From a bacterium (GTDB taxonomy: Bacteria > Pseudomonadota > Alphaproteobacteria > Rhodobacterales > Rhodobacteraceae): DNA of 64,000 nt. Position numbers and translations under genes: made by a program. The stretch lies in contig WGOE01000002.1 in NCBI GenBank assembly GCA_016124195.1, forward strand, positions 434,001-498,000, given 5' to 3'. This document shows positions 36,952-49,435 of the stretch, piece by piece; position 1 is the stretch's first letter; the number at the start of each line of letters is the position of its first letter. A model generated the notes under the pieces. The model was not told the DNA's origin. It did not search any database and was given only the letters and a program-made list of their open reading frames with translations.

Positions 36952-38193
36952 TCAGAGATCCATCAGCAGGCGGCGCGGATCTTCCAGCGCCTCCTTCACC
37001 CGGACGAGGAAGGTCACGGCACCCTTGCCATCGACGATGCGGTGATCGTAGCTCAGCGCCAGATACATCATCGGGCGGATCACGATCTGGCCGCCCACGA
37101 CCACCGGCCGGTCCTGGATCTTGTGCATGCCCAGGATGCCCGATTGCGGCGGGTTCAGGATGGGCGAGGACATGAGCGAGCCATAGACCCCGCCGTTCGA
37201 GATGGTGAAGGACCCGCCCTGCATGTCGGCCATCGTCAGCTTGCCGTCGCGGGCGCGCAGGCCCAGTTCGGCGATCTTCTTCTCGATGGCGGCAAAGCCC
37301 ATCTGGTCGGCATCGCGCACCACCGGCACGACGAGGCCCGAAGGCGTGCCTACGGCCACGCCCATATGGACATAGTTCTTGTAAACCACGTCCTGCCCGT
37401 CGATTTCGGCGTTGACCTCGGGCACTTCCTTCAGGGCGTGGATGCAGGCCTTGACGAAGAAGGACATGAAGCCAAGCTTGACGCCGTGCTTTTTCTCGAA
37501 CTGGTCCTTGTAGGTGTTGCGCAGCTCCATGATGCCCGACATGTCGACCTCGTTATAGGTCGTCAGCATCGCGGCGGTGTTCTGCGCATCTTTCAGACGC
37601 TTGGCGATGGTGGCGCGCAGGCGGGTCATCTTGACACGTTCTTCGCGGGCGGCATCGTCGGCCGGGATCGGCGCGCGCGGGATCGACACTGGCGCCTGAG
37701 CCACCACGACCGGGGCGGGGCCGGTGGCGGCCCTGGCGACATCTTCCTTCATGATGCGTCCGTCGCGGCCGGTGCCTGTGACCTGATCCGGCGTCAGGCC
37801 GGCCTCTGCCATGGCTTTCCTGGCGGAGGGGGCGTCCTCGACATCGCGCGGCACGGTGGGTTCAGGCCCGCCGATCGGGGCGAGCGAGGGTTCGGCCACC
37901 GTGGAGGGCACATTTTCCAGCGCCTTCGTCACCTTGTCTTTGGCGGCCGGTGCGGCGGCGCCCTCGGTCACGATGGCGAGGCGCGCATTGGCCGCGACGG
38001 TGACGCCCTCGGCCGCCAGGATCTCGGACAGAACGCCGGTCACCGGGCTTGGCACCTCGACCGAGACCTTGTCGGTCTCAAGCTCGCACAACATCTCATC
38101 CTGTTTCACCGCGTCGCCGGGCTTCTTGAACCAGGTCGAGACGGTGGCTTCGGTAACACTTTCGCCCAGGGTGGGCACCATGACGTCGGTCAT
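36952..38193 (-). CDS. sucB: 2-oxoglutarate dehydrogenase E2, dihydrolipoyl succinyltransferase
   Basis: The 413-residue E2 transfers succinyl groups to CoA. The N-terminal lipoyl domain has the modified lysine at about residue 42 ([11 protein letters not shown]). The subunit-binding domain lies near 127-160 ([29 protein letters not shown]). The catalytic domain ends with [16 protein letters not shown], holding the active-site histidine. It follows sucA by 10 bp. Confidence 0.97.
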   Translation of the reverse strand: MTDVMVPTLGESVTEATVSTWFKKPGDAVKQDEMLCELETDKVSVEVPSPVTGVLSEILAAEGVTVAANARLAIVTEGAAAPAAKDKVTKALENVPSTVAEPSLAPIGGPEPTVPRDVEDAPSARKAMAEAGLTPDQVTGTGRDGRIMKEDVARAATGPAPVVVAQAPVSIPRAPIPADDAAREERVKMTRLRATIAKRLKDAQNTAAMLTTYNEVDMSGIMELRNTYKDQFEKKHGVKLGFMSFFVKACIHALKEVPEVNAEIDGQDVVYKNYVHMGVAVGTPSGLVVPVVRDADQMGFAAIEKKIAELGLRARDGKLTMADMQGGSFTISNGGVYGSLMSSPILNPPQSGILGMHKIQDRPVVVGGQIVIRPMMYLALSYDHRIVDGKGAVTFLVRVKEALEDPRRLLMDL

Positions 38194-38203
38194 ACTCTTC
38201 TCC

Positions 38204-41149
38204 TCAACCCAGCGCGTCGTTCACGAGGGCAACTTGTTCGGCTTTGTGTTTGCTGGCCAGACCCGTGGCGGGGGCAGCCGAGGCGATCCGTCCGGCATAG
38301 CGCGGGCGGGTGTGGGTTGCGCCGATCTTGGTCAGCAGGGCTTCCAGTTCCGGCTCGATGAATGACCAGGCGCCCTGATTGCGCGGCTCTTCCTGGCACC
38401 AGACCACTTCGGCGCCCTTGAAGCGCGAAAGTTCCGTGTTCAGCGACACGACCGGCACCGGGTACAACTGTTCGACACGCAGAAGATAGGTGTCGGTCAA
38501 CCCGCGGGCATCGCGTTCGGCCAGAAGGTCGAAATAGACCTTGCCCGAACACAGCACGACGCGCTTGATCTGGTCGTCGGGCTTGAGGGCGAGGGTCGAA
38601 TGGCCCTTTTGCGCATCGTCCCACAGCACGCGGTGGAAGGTCGATCCATCGGTGAAATCCGCCGCATCCGACACGCACATCGGATGGCGCAGCAGGCTTT
38701 TCGGCGTCATCAGGATCAGGGGCTTGCGGAAGTCGCGGTGCAGTTGGCGGCGCAGGATGTGGAAGTAGTTGGCCGGCGTCGTGCAGTTGGCCACGATCCA
38801 GTTGTCATGCGCCGAATTCTGCAGGAAGCGTTCCAGCCGGGCCGAGGAATGTTCCGGCCCCTGGCCTTCAAACCCATGCGGCAGAAGGCAGACAAGGCCC
38901 GACATCCGCAGCCATTTCGATTCGCCCGAGCAGATGAACTGGTCGAACATGATCTGCGCACCGTTGGCGAAATCGCCAAACTGCGCCTCCCACATGGTCA
39001 GGGCATTGGGTTCTGCCAGCGAATAGCCGTATTCAAAGCCCAGCACCGCATATTCCGACAGCATGGAGTCGATGACTTCGTAACGGGCCTGACCGGGGCG
39101 GATGTGGTTCAGGGGGTAGTAGCGTTCCTCGGTCACCTGGTCGATGAAGGCGGAATGGCGCTGGCTGAAGGTGCCGCGCGTGCAGTCCTGCCCGGCCAGA
39201 CGCACCGGGAAGCCTTCGATGGCCAAGGCGCCGAAGGCCAGAGCCTCGGCGGTCGCCCAGTCGAAACCGCTGCCGGTGGCGAACATCTGGGTCTTGGCCT
39301 CCAACTGGCGGGCGACGGTCTTGTGGATGTCGAAGCCCTCGGGCACCCGGGTCAGGGCAGCCCCGATTTCGGCCATCGTCTCCGGCTTGATCCAGGTTTC
39401 GCCGCGCTGGTAGTTTTCCAGCGTGGTGGGCTGCATGTTCTTCCAGCGCCCGTCGAGCCAGTCGGCCTTGTTGGGCTTGTAGGTCTTGCCGGCCTCGTAT
39501 TCCTCGTTCAGCTTGGCCTGGAAGGCGGCCTTCATGTCCTCGATCTCGCCTTCCGGGATCAGGCCGTCCTTGACCAGCCGTTCGGCATAAAGCGACAGCG
39601 TGGTCTTTTGCTTGCGGATGCGGGTGTACATGGCCGGGTTGGTGAACATCGGCTCGTCGCCTTCGTTATGGCCAAAGCGGCGATAGCAGAAGATGTCGAT
39701 CACCACATCCTTGTGGAACTTCTGCCGGAATTCGGTGGCGAGTTTGGCGGCATGGACCACGGCCTCGGGGTCGTCGCCATTGACGTGGAAGATCGGTGCC
39801 TCGACCATCAGGGCGATGTCGGTGGGGTAGGGCGAGGAACGGCTGTAGGACGGCGCGGTGGTGAAACCGATCTGGTTGTTCACCACGATATGGATCGTGC
39901 CGCCGGTGCGGTGGCCCTTCAGACCCGACAGGCCAAAACATTCGGCCACGACGCCTTGGCCGGCAAAGGCCGCATCGCCATGCAGCAGCACCGGCAAGAC
40001 CTGATGACGGTCGGTGTCGTTGTACTGATCCTGCTTGGCGCGCACCTTGCCGAGGACGACCGGGTTGACCGCCTCAAGGTGGCTGGGGTTTGCCGTCAGG
40101 CTAAGGTGCACCGTGTTGCCATCGAAATTGCGGTCGGACGAGGCGCCGAGGTGGTATTTCACATCGCCCGAACCATCGACGTCTTCGGGCTTGTAGGAAC
40201 CGCCCTGGAATTCGTTGAAGATCGCCTTGTAGGGTTTTTGCAGCACGTTGGCCAAGACGTTCAAGCGGCCGCGGTGCGGCATGCCGACGTTGATCTCCTT
40301 GACGCCCAGATTGCCGCCGCGCTTGATGATCTGCTCCATCGCCGGGATCAGCGCCTCGGCCCCGTCAAGGCCAAAGCGCTTGGTGCCCATGTATTTGACA
40401 TGGAGGAATTTTTCGTAACCCTCGGCCTCGACCAGCTTGTTCAGGATCGCCTTGCGGCCCTCGCGGGTGAAGGCGATTTCCTTGCCATAGCCTTCGATGC
40501 GCTCCTTCAGCCAGCCCGCCTGTTCGGGGTCAGAGATGTGCATGTATTGCAGGGCAAAGGTGCCGCAATAGGTGCGTTTGACGATCTCGACGATCTGGCG
40601 CATCGACGCCATTTCCAGCCCCAGCACCATGTCGATGAAGATCGGGCGGTCCATGTCGGCTTCGGTGAAGCCATAAGAGGCGGGGTCAAGCTCGGGGTGA
40701 TTGCCGCGCTCGACGATGCCCAGGGGGTCCAGATCGGCGGCCAGGTGGCCGCGGATCCGGTAGGCGCGGATCAGCATGATGGCGCGGACGGAATCGAGCA
40801 CCGCGCGGCGCACCTGGGTATCGGTCAGCGAGATGCCTTTCTCGGCCGCCTTTTCGGTGATCTTCTTCGGGATCGCCTTGGTCTCGACCGGCCATTCGCC
40901 GGTCATCGCTGCGGTCAGATCGTCATTGGGCTGCGGCGGCCAATCCTTGCGGGCCCAGGACGGGCCCTGCGCGGCCCGCTTCTGTTCGAGCCCGCTGTCG
41001 CCCAGCAGCCGGAAGAACTCGGCCCATTGCGCATCGACCGCGGCCGGATCATCGGCATAGCGCGCGGCGAGGTTGTCGATGTAATCCGCATTGGTCCCCT
41101 GCAGGAACGAAGAGGCGTTGAAGGCGGCGTTGGGGGTCTGTTCGGTCAT
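38204..41149 (-). CDS. sucA: 2-oxoglutarate dehydrogenase E1 (thiamine-diphosphate dependent)
   Basis: This 981-residue subunit decarboxylates 2-oxoglutarate and succinylates SucB. It has the E1o N-terminal segment ([17 protein letters not shown]), the [11 protein letters not shown] region, the TPP-binding [19 protein letters not shown] ... [10 protein letters not shown] and a transketolase-like C-terminal half ([12 protein letters not shown]). ATG 41149 has GGGAGAG upstream on its strand and overlaps the lipoprotein stop by four bases; the frame open to 41272 is an artefact of that overlap. Confidence 0.98.
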   Translation of the reverse strand: MTEQTPNAAFNASSFLQGTNADYIDNLAARYADDPAAVDAQWAEFFRLLGDSGLEQKRAAQGPSWARKDWPPQPNDDLTAAMTGEWPVETKAIPKKITEKAAEKGISLTDTQVRRAVLDSVRAIMLIRAYRIRGHLAADLDPLGIVERGNHPELDPASYGFTEADMDRPIFIDMVLGLEMASMRQIVEIVKRTYCGTFALQYMHISDPEQAGWLKERIEGYGKEIAFTREGRKAILNKLVEAEGYEKFLHVKYMGTKRFGLDGAEALIPAMEQIIKRGGNLGVKEINVGMPHRGRLNVLANVLQKPYKAIFNEFQGGSYKPEDVDGSGDVKYHLGASSDRNFDGNTVHLSLTANPSHLEAVNPVVLGKVRAKQDQYNDTDRHQVLPVLLHGDAAFAGQGVVAECFGLSGLKGHRTGGTIHIVVNNQIGFTTAPSYSRSSPYPTDIALMVEAPIFHVNGDDPEAVVHAAKLATEFRQKFHKDVVIDIFCYRRFGHNEGDEPMFTNPAMYTRIRKQKTTLSLYAERLVKDGLIPEGEIEDMKAAFQAKLNEEYEAGKTYKPNKADWLDGRWKNMQPTTLENYQRGETWIKPETMAEIGAALTRVPEGFDIHKTVARQLEAKTQMFATGSGFDWATAEALAFGALAIEGFPVRLAGQDCTRGTFSQRHSAFIDQVTEERYYPLNHIRPGQARYEVIDSMLSEYAVLGFEYGYSLAEPNALTMWEAQFGDFANGAQIMFDQFICSGESKWLRMSGLVCLLPHGFEGQGPEHSSARLERFLQNSAHDNWIVANCTTPANYFHILRRQLHRDFRKPLILMTPKSLLRHPMCVSDAADFTDGSTFHRVLWDDAQKGHSTLALKPDDQIKRVVLCSGKVYFDLLAERDARGLTDTYLLRVEQLYPVPVVSLNTELSRFKGAEVVWCQEEPRNQGAWSFIEPELEALLTKIGATHTRPRYAGRIASAAPATGLASKHKAEQVALVNDALG

Positions 41150-41511
41150 TTGGTCTCTCCCGGTATGGGGGCACAGTCTGCGATGACAACTTTGGAATTG
41201 GGCCGTTCGATGTAATCCGGTGTCGGATTGATCAAACGAGAGGCGGTCAGGCGCGGCGCCTCGGGCGGACAAAGCCGCCCGGGCAGCCTTGCCAGGGCGG
41301 CGGGGGGTACTTGGGCCAGATCGACCTGCAGGAAGTTGCGCTCCTGCCCGCCCTTGAGCCTTTGGCCGCCCGACATCAGGATGGCACTTTGCGGAATGCC
41401 AAGACCCGCCAGAAATGCGTCCGGCGGGGGCTGCGACACGCAGGCGCAGTCCTGTCCGGCCGCGCAGGCCGACAGGAACAGGACACTTCCAAAGGCGGAG
41501 GCCAGGCGCAT
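41146..41511 (-). CDS. Small lipoprotein embedded in the suc operon
   Basis: This is a 121-residue protein with a lipobox signal (MRLASAFGSVLFLSAC, cysteine near residue 16) and a mature part rich in Pro and Gln with several cysteines. I do not recognise the family. It begins 4 bp after sucD and its stop overlaps the sucA start as ATGA, so translation of sucA is probably coupled to it. An envelope lipoprotein coupled to a cytoplasmic enzyme gene is unusual. Confidence 0.72.
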   Translation of the reverse strand: MRLASAFGSVLFLSACAAGQDCACVSQPPPDAFLAGLGIPQSAILMSGGQRLKGGQERNFLQVDLAQVPPAALARLPGRLCPPEAPRLTASRLINPTPDYIERPNSKVVIADCAPIPGETK

Positions 41512-41515
41512 CCGG

Positions 41516-42400
41516 TCAGCCCTTGATCGCCTTCAGGACGGCCTCGCCCAGCGTCGCGGGGCTGTCGGCCACGATGATGCCCGCGCGCTTCATGGCCTCG
41601 ATCTTGCTGCCGGCGTCGCCCTTGCCGCCCGAGACGATGGCGCCGGCATGGCCCATGCGGCGACCGGCGGGGGCAGTGCTGCCGGCGATGAAGCCGGCGG
41701 TGGGCTTCCAGCGGCCGCGCTTTTTCTCATCGGCGAGGAACTGGGCGGCGTCCTCTTCGGCAGCCCCGCCGATTTCGCCGATCATGATGATCGAATGGGT
41801 CTCCGGGTCGGCGAGGAACATCTCGAGGATGTCGATATGCTCGCTTCCCTTGATCGGGTCGCCGCCGATGCCCACGGCGGAGGATTGGCCAAGGCCCACG
41901 TCGGTCGTCTGCTTGACCGCCTCATAGGTCAGGGTGCCCGAGCGGGAGACGACGCCGACCGAGCCGCGCGAAAAGATGCTGCCCGGCATGATGCCGATCT
42001 TGCATTCGCCGGGGGTCATGACACCGGGGCAGTTCGGCCCGATCAGCCGGGATTTGGAATTCAGAAGGGCGCGCTTGACCTTCATCATGTCCAGGACCGG
42101 GATGCCTTCGGTGATGCAGACGATCAGCTCCATCTCGGCGTCGATCGCTTCGAGGATGCTGTCGGCGGCGAAGGGCGGCGGCACATAGATCACCGTCGCG
42201 TCGGCCCCGGTCGCCTTTTTCGCATCATGGACGGAATCGAAGACCGGCAGATCCAGGTGCAGCGTGCCGCCCTTGCCGGGTGTGACGCCGCCGACCATCT
42301 GCGTGCCATAGGCGATGGCCTGTTCGGAATGGAACGTGCCCTGGCTGCCGGTGAAGCCCTGACAGATGACGCGGGTGGATTTGTTGACGAGAACGGACAT
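41516..42400 (-). CDS. sucD: Succinyl-CoA synthetase alpha subunit
   Basis: This is a 294-residue protein with a CoA-binding N-terminal domain ([16 protein letters not shown]), [12 protein letters not shown] near residue 155 and the phosphorylated active-site histidine in [14 protein letters not shown] near 245. With SucC it converts succinyl-CoA to succinate with nucleotide triphosphate formation. It starts 4 bp after sucC. Confidence 0.98.
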   Translation of the reverse strand: MSVLVNKSTRVICQGFTGSQGTFHSEQAIAYGTQMVGGVTPGKGGTLHLDLPVFDSVHDAKKATGADATVIYVPPPFAADSILEAIDAEMELIVCITEGIPVLDMMKVKRALLNSKSRLIGPNCPGVMTPGECKIGIMPGSIFSRGSVGVVSRSGTLTYEAVKQTTDVGLGQSSAVGIGGDPIKGSEHIDILEMFLADPETHSIIMIGEIGGAAEEDAAQFLADEKKRGRWKPTAGFIAGSTAPAGRRMGHAGAIVSGGKGDAGSKIEAMKRAGIIVADSPATLGEAVLKAIKG

Positions 42401-42404
42401 GCGA

Positions 42405-43598
42405 TTAACCCTTCACCGCTTTGACAATCTTCTGCGCGCCATCCTTCAGGTCGTCGGCGGCGATGACATTCAGGCCGGATTTGCGGATGATATCCTTGCC
42501 CAGTTCCACGTTGGTGCCTTCAAGCCGCACCACCAGCGGGACCTTGAGGCCCACCTCCTTCACCGCGGCGATCACGCCCTCGGCGATGATGTCGCAGCGC
42601 ATGATGCCGCCGAAGATGTTGACGAGGATGCCTTTGACGTTGGGGTCGGAGGTGATGATCTTGAAGGCCTCGGTCACCTTTTCCTTGGTGGCGCCGCCGC
42701 CCACGTCGAGGAAGTTGGCGGGCTCGGCGCCGTAAAGCTTGATGATGTCCATCGTGGCCATCGCAAGGCCCGCGCCGTTCACCATGCAGCCGATCTCGCC
42801 ATCGAGTGCGATGTAGTTCAGGTCGAACTTCGAGGCGGCAAGCTCCTTGGGGTCCTCTTCCGTCTCATCCCTGAGGGCCGCGATTTCGGGGTGGCGGAAC
42901 ATGGCGTTGCCGTCAAAGCTCATCTTGGCGTCCAGGAGCTTCAGCCCGCCGTCCTTCAGCACGACGAAGGGGTTGATCTCCAGCATGTCCATGTCTTTTT
43001 CGGTGAAGAGCCGGTAGAGGTTCTTCACGATGGCCACGCAGGACTTGACCTGCGCGCCCGACAGACCCAGCGCATAGGCGACACGGCGGCCGTGGAATTC
43101 GGAAAAGCCGGCGGCAGGGTCGATCGAGAAGGACAGGATCTTCTCGGGCGTCTCATGCGCCACGTCTTCGATGCTCATCCCGCCTTCGGTCGAACAGACG
43201 ATCGAGATGCGCGAGGTTTGCCGGTCGATCAGCAGGGCGAGGTAGAATTCCTTGGCGATGTCCGAACCGTCTTCGATGTAGATGCGGTTCACCTGCTTGC
43301 CATGCGGGCCGGTCTGCACGGTCACAAGGGTACGGCCCAGCATCTGACGGGTGAATTCGGCTGCCTCTTCGACCGAACGGGCAAGTCTCACGCCGCCCTT
43401 TTCACCAGCCTCAGGCTCGATGAAATGGCCCTTGCCGCGACCGCCGGCGTGGATTTGCGCTTTCACGACCCAGAGCGGACCGTCCAGTTCGCCCGCCGCA
43501 GACTTCGCCTCTTCTGCACGCGTCACGGCGCGCCCGTCAGAGACGGGAATGCCGTAGCTGCGCAGCAAGGCCTTGGCCTGATATTCGTGAATGTTCAT
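42405..43598 (-). CDS. sucC: Succinyl-CoA synthetase beta subunit
   Basis: The 397-residue ATP-grasp subunit opens [22 protein letters not shown] and contains [17 protein letters not shown] (nucleotide-binding) and [11 protein letters not shown]. The C-terminal SucC ligase domain includes [16 protein letters not shown]. It is the first gene of the sucCD-lipoprotein-sucAB operon. About 95 bp upstream lie two GTGATCAC palindromes 21 bp apart. Confidence 0.98.
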   Translation of the reverse strand: MNIHEYQAKALLRSYGIPVSDGRAVTRAEEAKSAAGELDGPLWVVKAQIHAGGRGKGHFIEPEAGEKGGVRLARSVEEAAEFTRQMLGRTLVTVQTGPHGKQVNRIYIEDGSDIAKEFYLALLIDRQTSRISIVCSTEGGMSIEDVAHETPEKILSFSIDPAAGFSEFHGRRVAYALGLSGAQVKSCVAIVKNLYRLFTEKDMDMLEINPFVVLKDGGLKLLDAKMSFDGNAMFRHPEIAALRDETEEDPKELAASKFDLNYIALDGEIGCMVNGAGLAMATMDIIKLYGAEPANFLDVGGGATKEKVTEAFKIITSDPNVKGILVNIFGGIMRCDIIAEGVIAAVKEVGLKVPLVVRLEGTNVELGKDIIRKSGLNVIAADDLKDGAQKIVKAVKG

Positions 43599-43693
43599 CT
43601 TGCGCCCCGTTCAGGTGGATTTGGGGGCGTGATGGCACAATTTGCAGAGGCGGCAAAACAGGAAACCGCCGGGTTTGCCGGAAAAGCGACATT

Positions 43694-43724
43694 TGTGATC
43701 ACACGAAAAAATTCTGTGATCACG
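43694..43724 (-). promoter_or_regulatory. Paired GTGATCAC operator upstream of sucC
   Basis: Two perfect 8-bp palindromes GTGATCAC lie at 43695-43702 and 43716-43723. The first is extended to TGTGATCACA. Start-to-start distance is 21 bp, two turns of B-DNA, which suits a dimer of dimers. The linker is AT-rich. The same arrangement occurs upstream of sdhC. Confidence 0.7.
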
Positions 43725-43852
43725 CTTAAGAATTGAGCAAGCTTGGTACGCCGGATTTGGCCCAGGCACGCCGATCCGCCGGGCCACGATGGCGGGGCGG
43801 GGCGGCATCGACCAGCGAAAATGGCCTGAGACGGGCCGAGTCGCTGGGCCTC

Positions 43853-44536
43853 TTACACCGCATCCGGCCGGGGCAGGGCGATGCAAAGACGCTGGCCGCG
43901 CGGCAGATAGGGGTCGGACAGGGTGGCGGTGAAGCCTGCGGCGCTGGCCGCGGCCAGGACATCGCCGGGCACGAAGTGATAGGGCGCGCGGTCGGCATGG
44001 GTGACCACGCCATCGGGCTGGCGCAGGGGGGTGCGGGCGGCCTCGGCGTCGGGGGCGAGAAAGACGGTGAAAAGCAGCTTTTGCAGGCGGGGAAACCGCG
44101 CGCGGATATTGGGCAGGGCGCTGGCGAGGCTGGCGAGCGGCAGGTGGGTGAAGACGGCGAAGGCCATGGCGAAGTCGATCTCGGCCGGCACGCCGGGAAA
44201 GGCGAAATCGGCGTCCTCGATCAGGTGATCGGTTGGCAGGCGCGATTTGTCGGCCAGTTCAAGGTCAAAGCCGCGCCGCAAGAGCGCGCCGGACAGATCG
44301 GTGGCCCAATAGCGGCCCGGATCGAGGTAGGGCACGGCGCGGCACCCAAGCCGCAGCGCGCCGGCCCCGATGTCGAGGAGGCTGTGATGCCGGTCGAGCC
44401 CCGCGGCCAGCAAGAGTTGCATCTGCACGAGGCCCGTCTCTTCCCAGCGGCCACCCACGATGTCGCGGTGGCGACCGCGGGCGAGCGCCTCGTCGTAAAA
44501 GCCGGGCTTGTGATAGGGCGAGATGGGGCGGGACAT
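43853..44536 (-). CDS. Class I SAM-dependent methyltransferase
   Basis: The 227-residue protein has the SAM-binding motif I LLDIGAGALRLG near residue 52 and a motif II acid in YWATDLSGALL. The substrate is unknown. ATG 44536 is chosen because residues upstream of it are unrelated GC-rich sequence within a hairpin repeat. It is transcribed in the same direction as pepT, about 110 bp away, and separated from it by the hairpin repeat. Confidence 0.85.
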   Translation of the reverse strand: MSRPISPYHKPGFYDEALARGRHRDIVGGRWEETGLVQMQLLLAAGLDRHHSLLDIGAGALRLGCRAVPYLDPGRYWATDLSGALLRRGFDLELADKSRLPTDHLIEDADFAFPGVPAEIDFAMAFAVFTHLPLASLASALPNIRARFPRLQKLLFTVFLAPDAEAARTPLRQPDGVVTHADRAPYHFVPGDVLAAASAAGFTATLSDPYLPRGQRLCIALPRPDAV

Positions 44537-44559
44537 GGCGGTCTTTTCGGGGCGGGCCG

Positions 44560-44614
44560 CCGGGGGTTTCACACCCCCGGACCCCTGTGGGATATATGGG
44601 AACAAATGAATGGG
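44560..44614 (-). repeat. Hairpin-plus-tail intergenic repeat (after pepT)
   Basis: CCGGGGGT (44560-44567) and ACCCCCGG (44573-44580) make an 8-bp stem with loop TTCAC; the tail on the far side contains ATATATGGGAACAAATGAA. Read along pepT transcription, the order is TTCATTTGTTC, an AT-rich stretch, then the hairpin. The same order follows the DUF1989 gene at 59828. It probably works as a terminator for pepT. Confidence 0.65.
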
Positions 44615-44644
44615 GGGCGGGGCCGGCAGTCAGGTGGCGGGCAG

Positions 44645-45901
44645 TCAGGTGGCGGGTGGCAGGGCGGCGGCGTTTTCGATGATCTTGAGCATCAGGGCGG
44701 TCGCGGTGGCCATGTCCTGGACCGAGATCCATTCGAGCGGCCCGTGGATTTCCTGCATGCCGGTGAAGAGGTTGGGGGTGGGCAGGCCCATTTCGGTCAG
44801 CCGCGATCCATCGGTGCCGCCGCGGATCGGCCGGGATACCGGCTCGATGCCGATGGCGCGGCAGGCCTGCAGGGCAAGCTCGACCGGCCGCATGTCCTGT
44901 TCGAGCCAATAGCGCATGTTGCGGTATTGCGGGGTGATGGCGATCTCGACCCGGGCGCGCGGCTCGGCGGCGGCGATGGCGGCGCAGGCCTGGCGCAGGG
45001 CCGCGCCCTTTTCCGCGAGGCCCGCGCGTTCGAAATCGCGCAGGATGAAGCGCAGCGTGACCTCGGCCGCGTTGCCGGTCATGTCGGTCAGGTGGAGAAA
45101 GCCGTCGCGCCCCTCGGTCACTTCGGGGGTCATGGTGGCCAGGGGCAGGCTCTGGATCAGCTGGGCGGCGAGGTAGAGCGCGTTCACGAGCTTGCCCTTG
45201 GCCCAGCCCGGATGGGCCGACACGCCGGTGATCTTGACCACGGCGCCATCGGCCGAGAAGCTTTCGTATTCGATCTCGCCCACTGTCGAACCGTCGAACG
45301 TATAGGCGAAGGCGGCGCCGATGTCGGCGGGCAGGCGCTTGTCCACGCCGCGGCCGATTTCTTCATCCGGCGTGAAGGCGAGGCGGATCTTGCCGTGCTT
45401 GAGGTCGGGATGGCTCAAGAGGTGGCGCGCCGCCGTCATCAGGATGGCGACGCCCGCCTTGTCGTCGGCGCCGAGCAGCGTTGCCCCGGAGGCCGTGATG
45501 ATCGTGTGACCGCGCTTGCGGCCGAGTTCGGGAGAGTTTTCCGGCGACAGGGTCAGGGGCGCGTCGGGATAGCTGATCTCGCCGCCGTTATAGCCGCGAT
45601 GGACGCGCGGCTTGACCCCGGTGGCGTGGTAGGCGGGGGCGGTGTCGACATGGGCGAGGAAAGCGACCGTGGGCCCCGGCGCGGTGGCGGGCAGCGTCGC
45701 CAGGACCGCGCCGTATTCGGTCAGCGTGACCTCTTCGGCGCCCATCTCGGTCAGTTCGCGGACCAAAAGGCGCAGCATGTCGAACTGCACTGCGGTCGAG
45801 GGCGCGCTGGCGCTGTCCTGATCGCTCTGGCTGTCGATCGCGGCATAGCGCACCAGGCGGGTTTCAAGCTCGTCGTCGAACGGGGTGTGAATTTGGGTCA
45901 T
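44645..45901 (-). CDS. pepT: Peptidase T (tripeptide aminopeptidase)
   Basis: The 418-residue M20 metallopeptidase removes N-terminal residues from tripeptides. Zinc-site motifs are VAFLAHVDTAPAYHATGV, GATLLGADDKAGVAILM and FTPDEEIGRGVDK, with a dimerisation domain (GVSAHPGWAKGKLVNA) between and RGGTDGSRLTEMGLPTPNLFTG near the end. GGAGG lies just before ATG 45901. It is downstream of mdh but separated from it by a terminator. Confidence 0.95.
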   Translation of the reverse strand: MTQIHTPFDDELETRLVRYAAIDSQSDQDSASAPSTAVQFDMLRLLVRELTEMGAEEVTLTEYGAVLATLPATAPGPTVAFLAHVDTAPAYHATGVKPRVHRGYNGGEISYPDAPLTLSPENSPELGRKRGHTIITASGATLLGADDKAGVAILMTAARHLLSHPDLKHGKIRLAFTPDEEIGRGVDKRLPADIGAAFAYTFDGSTVGEIEYESFSADGAVVKITGVSAHPGWAKGKLVNALYLAAQLIQSLPLATMTPEVTEGRDGFLHLTDMTGNAAEVTLRFILRDFERAGLAEKGAALRQACAAIAAAEPRARVEIAITPQYRNMRYWLEQDMRPVELALQACRAIGIEPVSRPIRGGTDGSRLTEMGLPTPNLFTGMQEIHGPLEWISVQDMATATALMLKIIENAAALPPAT

Positions 45902-46004
45902 GCCGCCTCCGGATTTTGGGGAAATCTGGGCGGCTTGGCGGGGGAAGTCAACGCGGGGCGGGGAATTCGGCGCATGGGGGGCGCGGCCCGCCGGGTGCGG
46001 CAAA

Positions 46005-46029
46005 AGGCCCCGCCGTGCGGGCGGGGCCT
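46005..46029 (-). terminator. Rho-independent terminator of mdh
   Basis: GGCCCCGCC (46006-46014) and GGCGGGGCC (46020-46028) pair perfectly with a five-base loop, and an A-T pair extends the stem. Read on the minus strand the stem is followed by TTTT, 16 bp after the mdh stop. Confidence 0.9.
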
Positions 46030-46044
46030 CGGTTTCAGGATGGT

Positions 46045-48050
<2,006 letters not shown>

Positions 48051-48055
48051 GGGCC

Positions 48056-48370
48056 TCAGGCCGGATCGCCCTTGGCCTGCTGCGCCGGCACCACGGTTTC
48101 AAAATTCCCGCCCGAGGCCACAAGGCAGGACAGGCCGCTCGGCAGGGTGACGGTCAGGGTCCAGGTGCCCGTCCGGGCCGAGGCGTAGAGTTCCATCACC
48201 GTATCGTCCTGACCAAGGCCGATCGAGCGCGCCTCTTCGCCGAAATCCTTGGCGAGTTGGGCCGCGATCGCGTCATGGGCGGCGCATTGCGCGGGGGTGG
48301 CCCGGGCCAGCGCCGGGATCAGGATCATGCCGGCGAGGCCGAGCGACAGGGCAAAGAGATTGCGTTCCAT
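48056..48370 (-). CDS. Small secreted hypothetical protein
   Basis: The product is 104 residues with a signal peptide (MERNLFALSLGLAGMILIPALARA, cleavage after ARA). The mature part has two cysteines and a beta-like segment (ASARTGTWTLTVTLPSGLSCLVASGGNFE). The pattern is common in Rhodobacteraceae hypothetical proteins. It is convergent with the TauE-type gene, five bases away. Function unknown. Confidence 0.75.
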   Translation of the reverse strand: MERNLFALSLGLAGMILIPALARATPAQCAAHDAIAAQLAKDFGEEARSIGLGQDDTVMELYASARTGTWTLTVTLPSGLSCLVASGGNFETVVPAQQAKGDPA

Positions 48371-48578
48371 GGTCTGCCTTTCCGGGCGAGGCTGCGCCCT
48401 GACAGTGACGCCGATCCCCCGGCGACAGGCTCAGGCTGCGACCAAAGCGCCAAGATCGGGTTAACGGCGCGGCCGCGGGCCCGGGGCCGGACCGCGCTCG
48501 CTGCGGCGCGGCAAAATGGCTCTTGCGGAAAGTGGCGAAATGCTGCCACGTGACGCAACAAAATTGCTTGGTGGAATC

Positions 48579-49433
48579 ATGGAAAGCGTTCAACCCGTCC
48601 GGTCAGTGCTGTATATCCCGGCCTCCAAGCCGCGCGCGCTGGAAAAGGCGGCTGGGCTTGCGGCCGATGCGATCATCTTCGATCTGGAGGACGCGGTGGC
48701 GCCCGGCGAAAAGAGTGCCGCGCGCACCACGCTGGCCGAATGCCTTTCCGGGACCGATTATGGCGCAAGGCTGCGGCTGGTGCGGATCAACGCGCTCGAC
48801 ACGGCCTGGGGCCGGGCGGATGCGCTGGCCTTTGCCGGCCATCCCGGGGTGGACGGCATCGTGGTGCCCAAGGTGAATGGTCCGGCCGACCTGGCCTCGG
48901 TGGCGCTGATGGCGCCGGAAAAGCCGCTCTGGGCGATGATCGAGACGCCGATGGCCCTGTTGAACGCGGCGGCGATTGCGGGTCATGCGCGGCTTTGCGG
49001 CATGGTGATGGGGACCAACGATCTGGCCAAGGATCTGGGCGCGCGATATCGCGCCGACCGCCTGCCGCTGGCCGCGGGCCTTGGCCTTGCGGTGCTGGCG
49101 GCGCGGGCCCATCGGCGGCTGATCGTGGACGGCGTCTTCAACGCCTTTCGCGACGCGGCGGGGCTTGAGGCCGAATGCGAACAGGGCCGCGACATGGGCT
49201 TTGACGGCAAGACGCTGATCCATCCCGACCAGCTGGAGGTGGCCAACCGGGTCTTTGCGCCCTCGCCCGCCGAACTGAGCCTGGCCCACCGCCAGATCGA
49301 GGCATTCGAGGCAGCGACCGCCGCGGGGCAGGGCGTTGCAGTTCTGGATGGAAAGATCGTCGAGAACCTGCATATCGTTACGGCGCGCGCCTTGATCGCC
49401 AAGGCCCGCGCCATCGCAGACAGGCAGGGGTGA
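48579..49433 (+). CDS. HpcH/HpaI-family CoA ester lyase, probably (3S)-malyl-CoA thioesterase
   Basis: This 284-residue TIM-barrel enzyme has the magnesium-binding FDLEDAVAPGEK near residue 33, the base region WAMIETPMALLNA near 128 and MGFDGKTLIHPDQLEVAN near 205. Length and position beside mesaconyl-CoA hydratase and sdh match the Mcl2 thioesterase of the Rhodobacter sphaeroides ethylmalonyl-CoA pathway, which hydrolyses (S)-malyl-CoA to malate. A malyl-CoA lyase or citrate lyase beta activity is the alternative. ATG 48579 is preferred over the upstream frame opening at 48516. Confidence 0.78.
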   Translation: MESVQPVRSVLYIPASKPRALEKAAGLAADAIIFDLEDAVAPGEKSAARTTLAECLSGTDYGARLRLVRINALDTAWGRADALAFAGHPGVDGIVVPKVNGPADLASVALMAPEKPLWAMIETPMALLNAAAIAGHARLCGMVMGTNDLAKDLGARYRADRLPLAAGLGLAVLAARAHRRLIVDGVFNAFRDAAGLEAECEQGRDMGFDGKTLIHPDQLEVANRVFAPSPAELSLAHRQIEAFEAATAAGQGVAVLDGKIVENLHIVTARALIAKARAIADRQG

Positions 49434-49435
49434 AG

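Noticed and set aside
38600-41215. An 871-codon open frame on the plus strand opposite sucA
   Set aside because: It is the antisense shadow of sucA, rich in His, Gly and Gln from reversed GC codons, with no start context.
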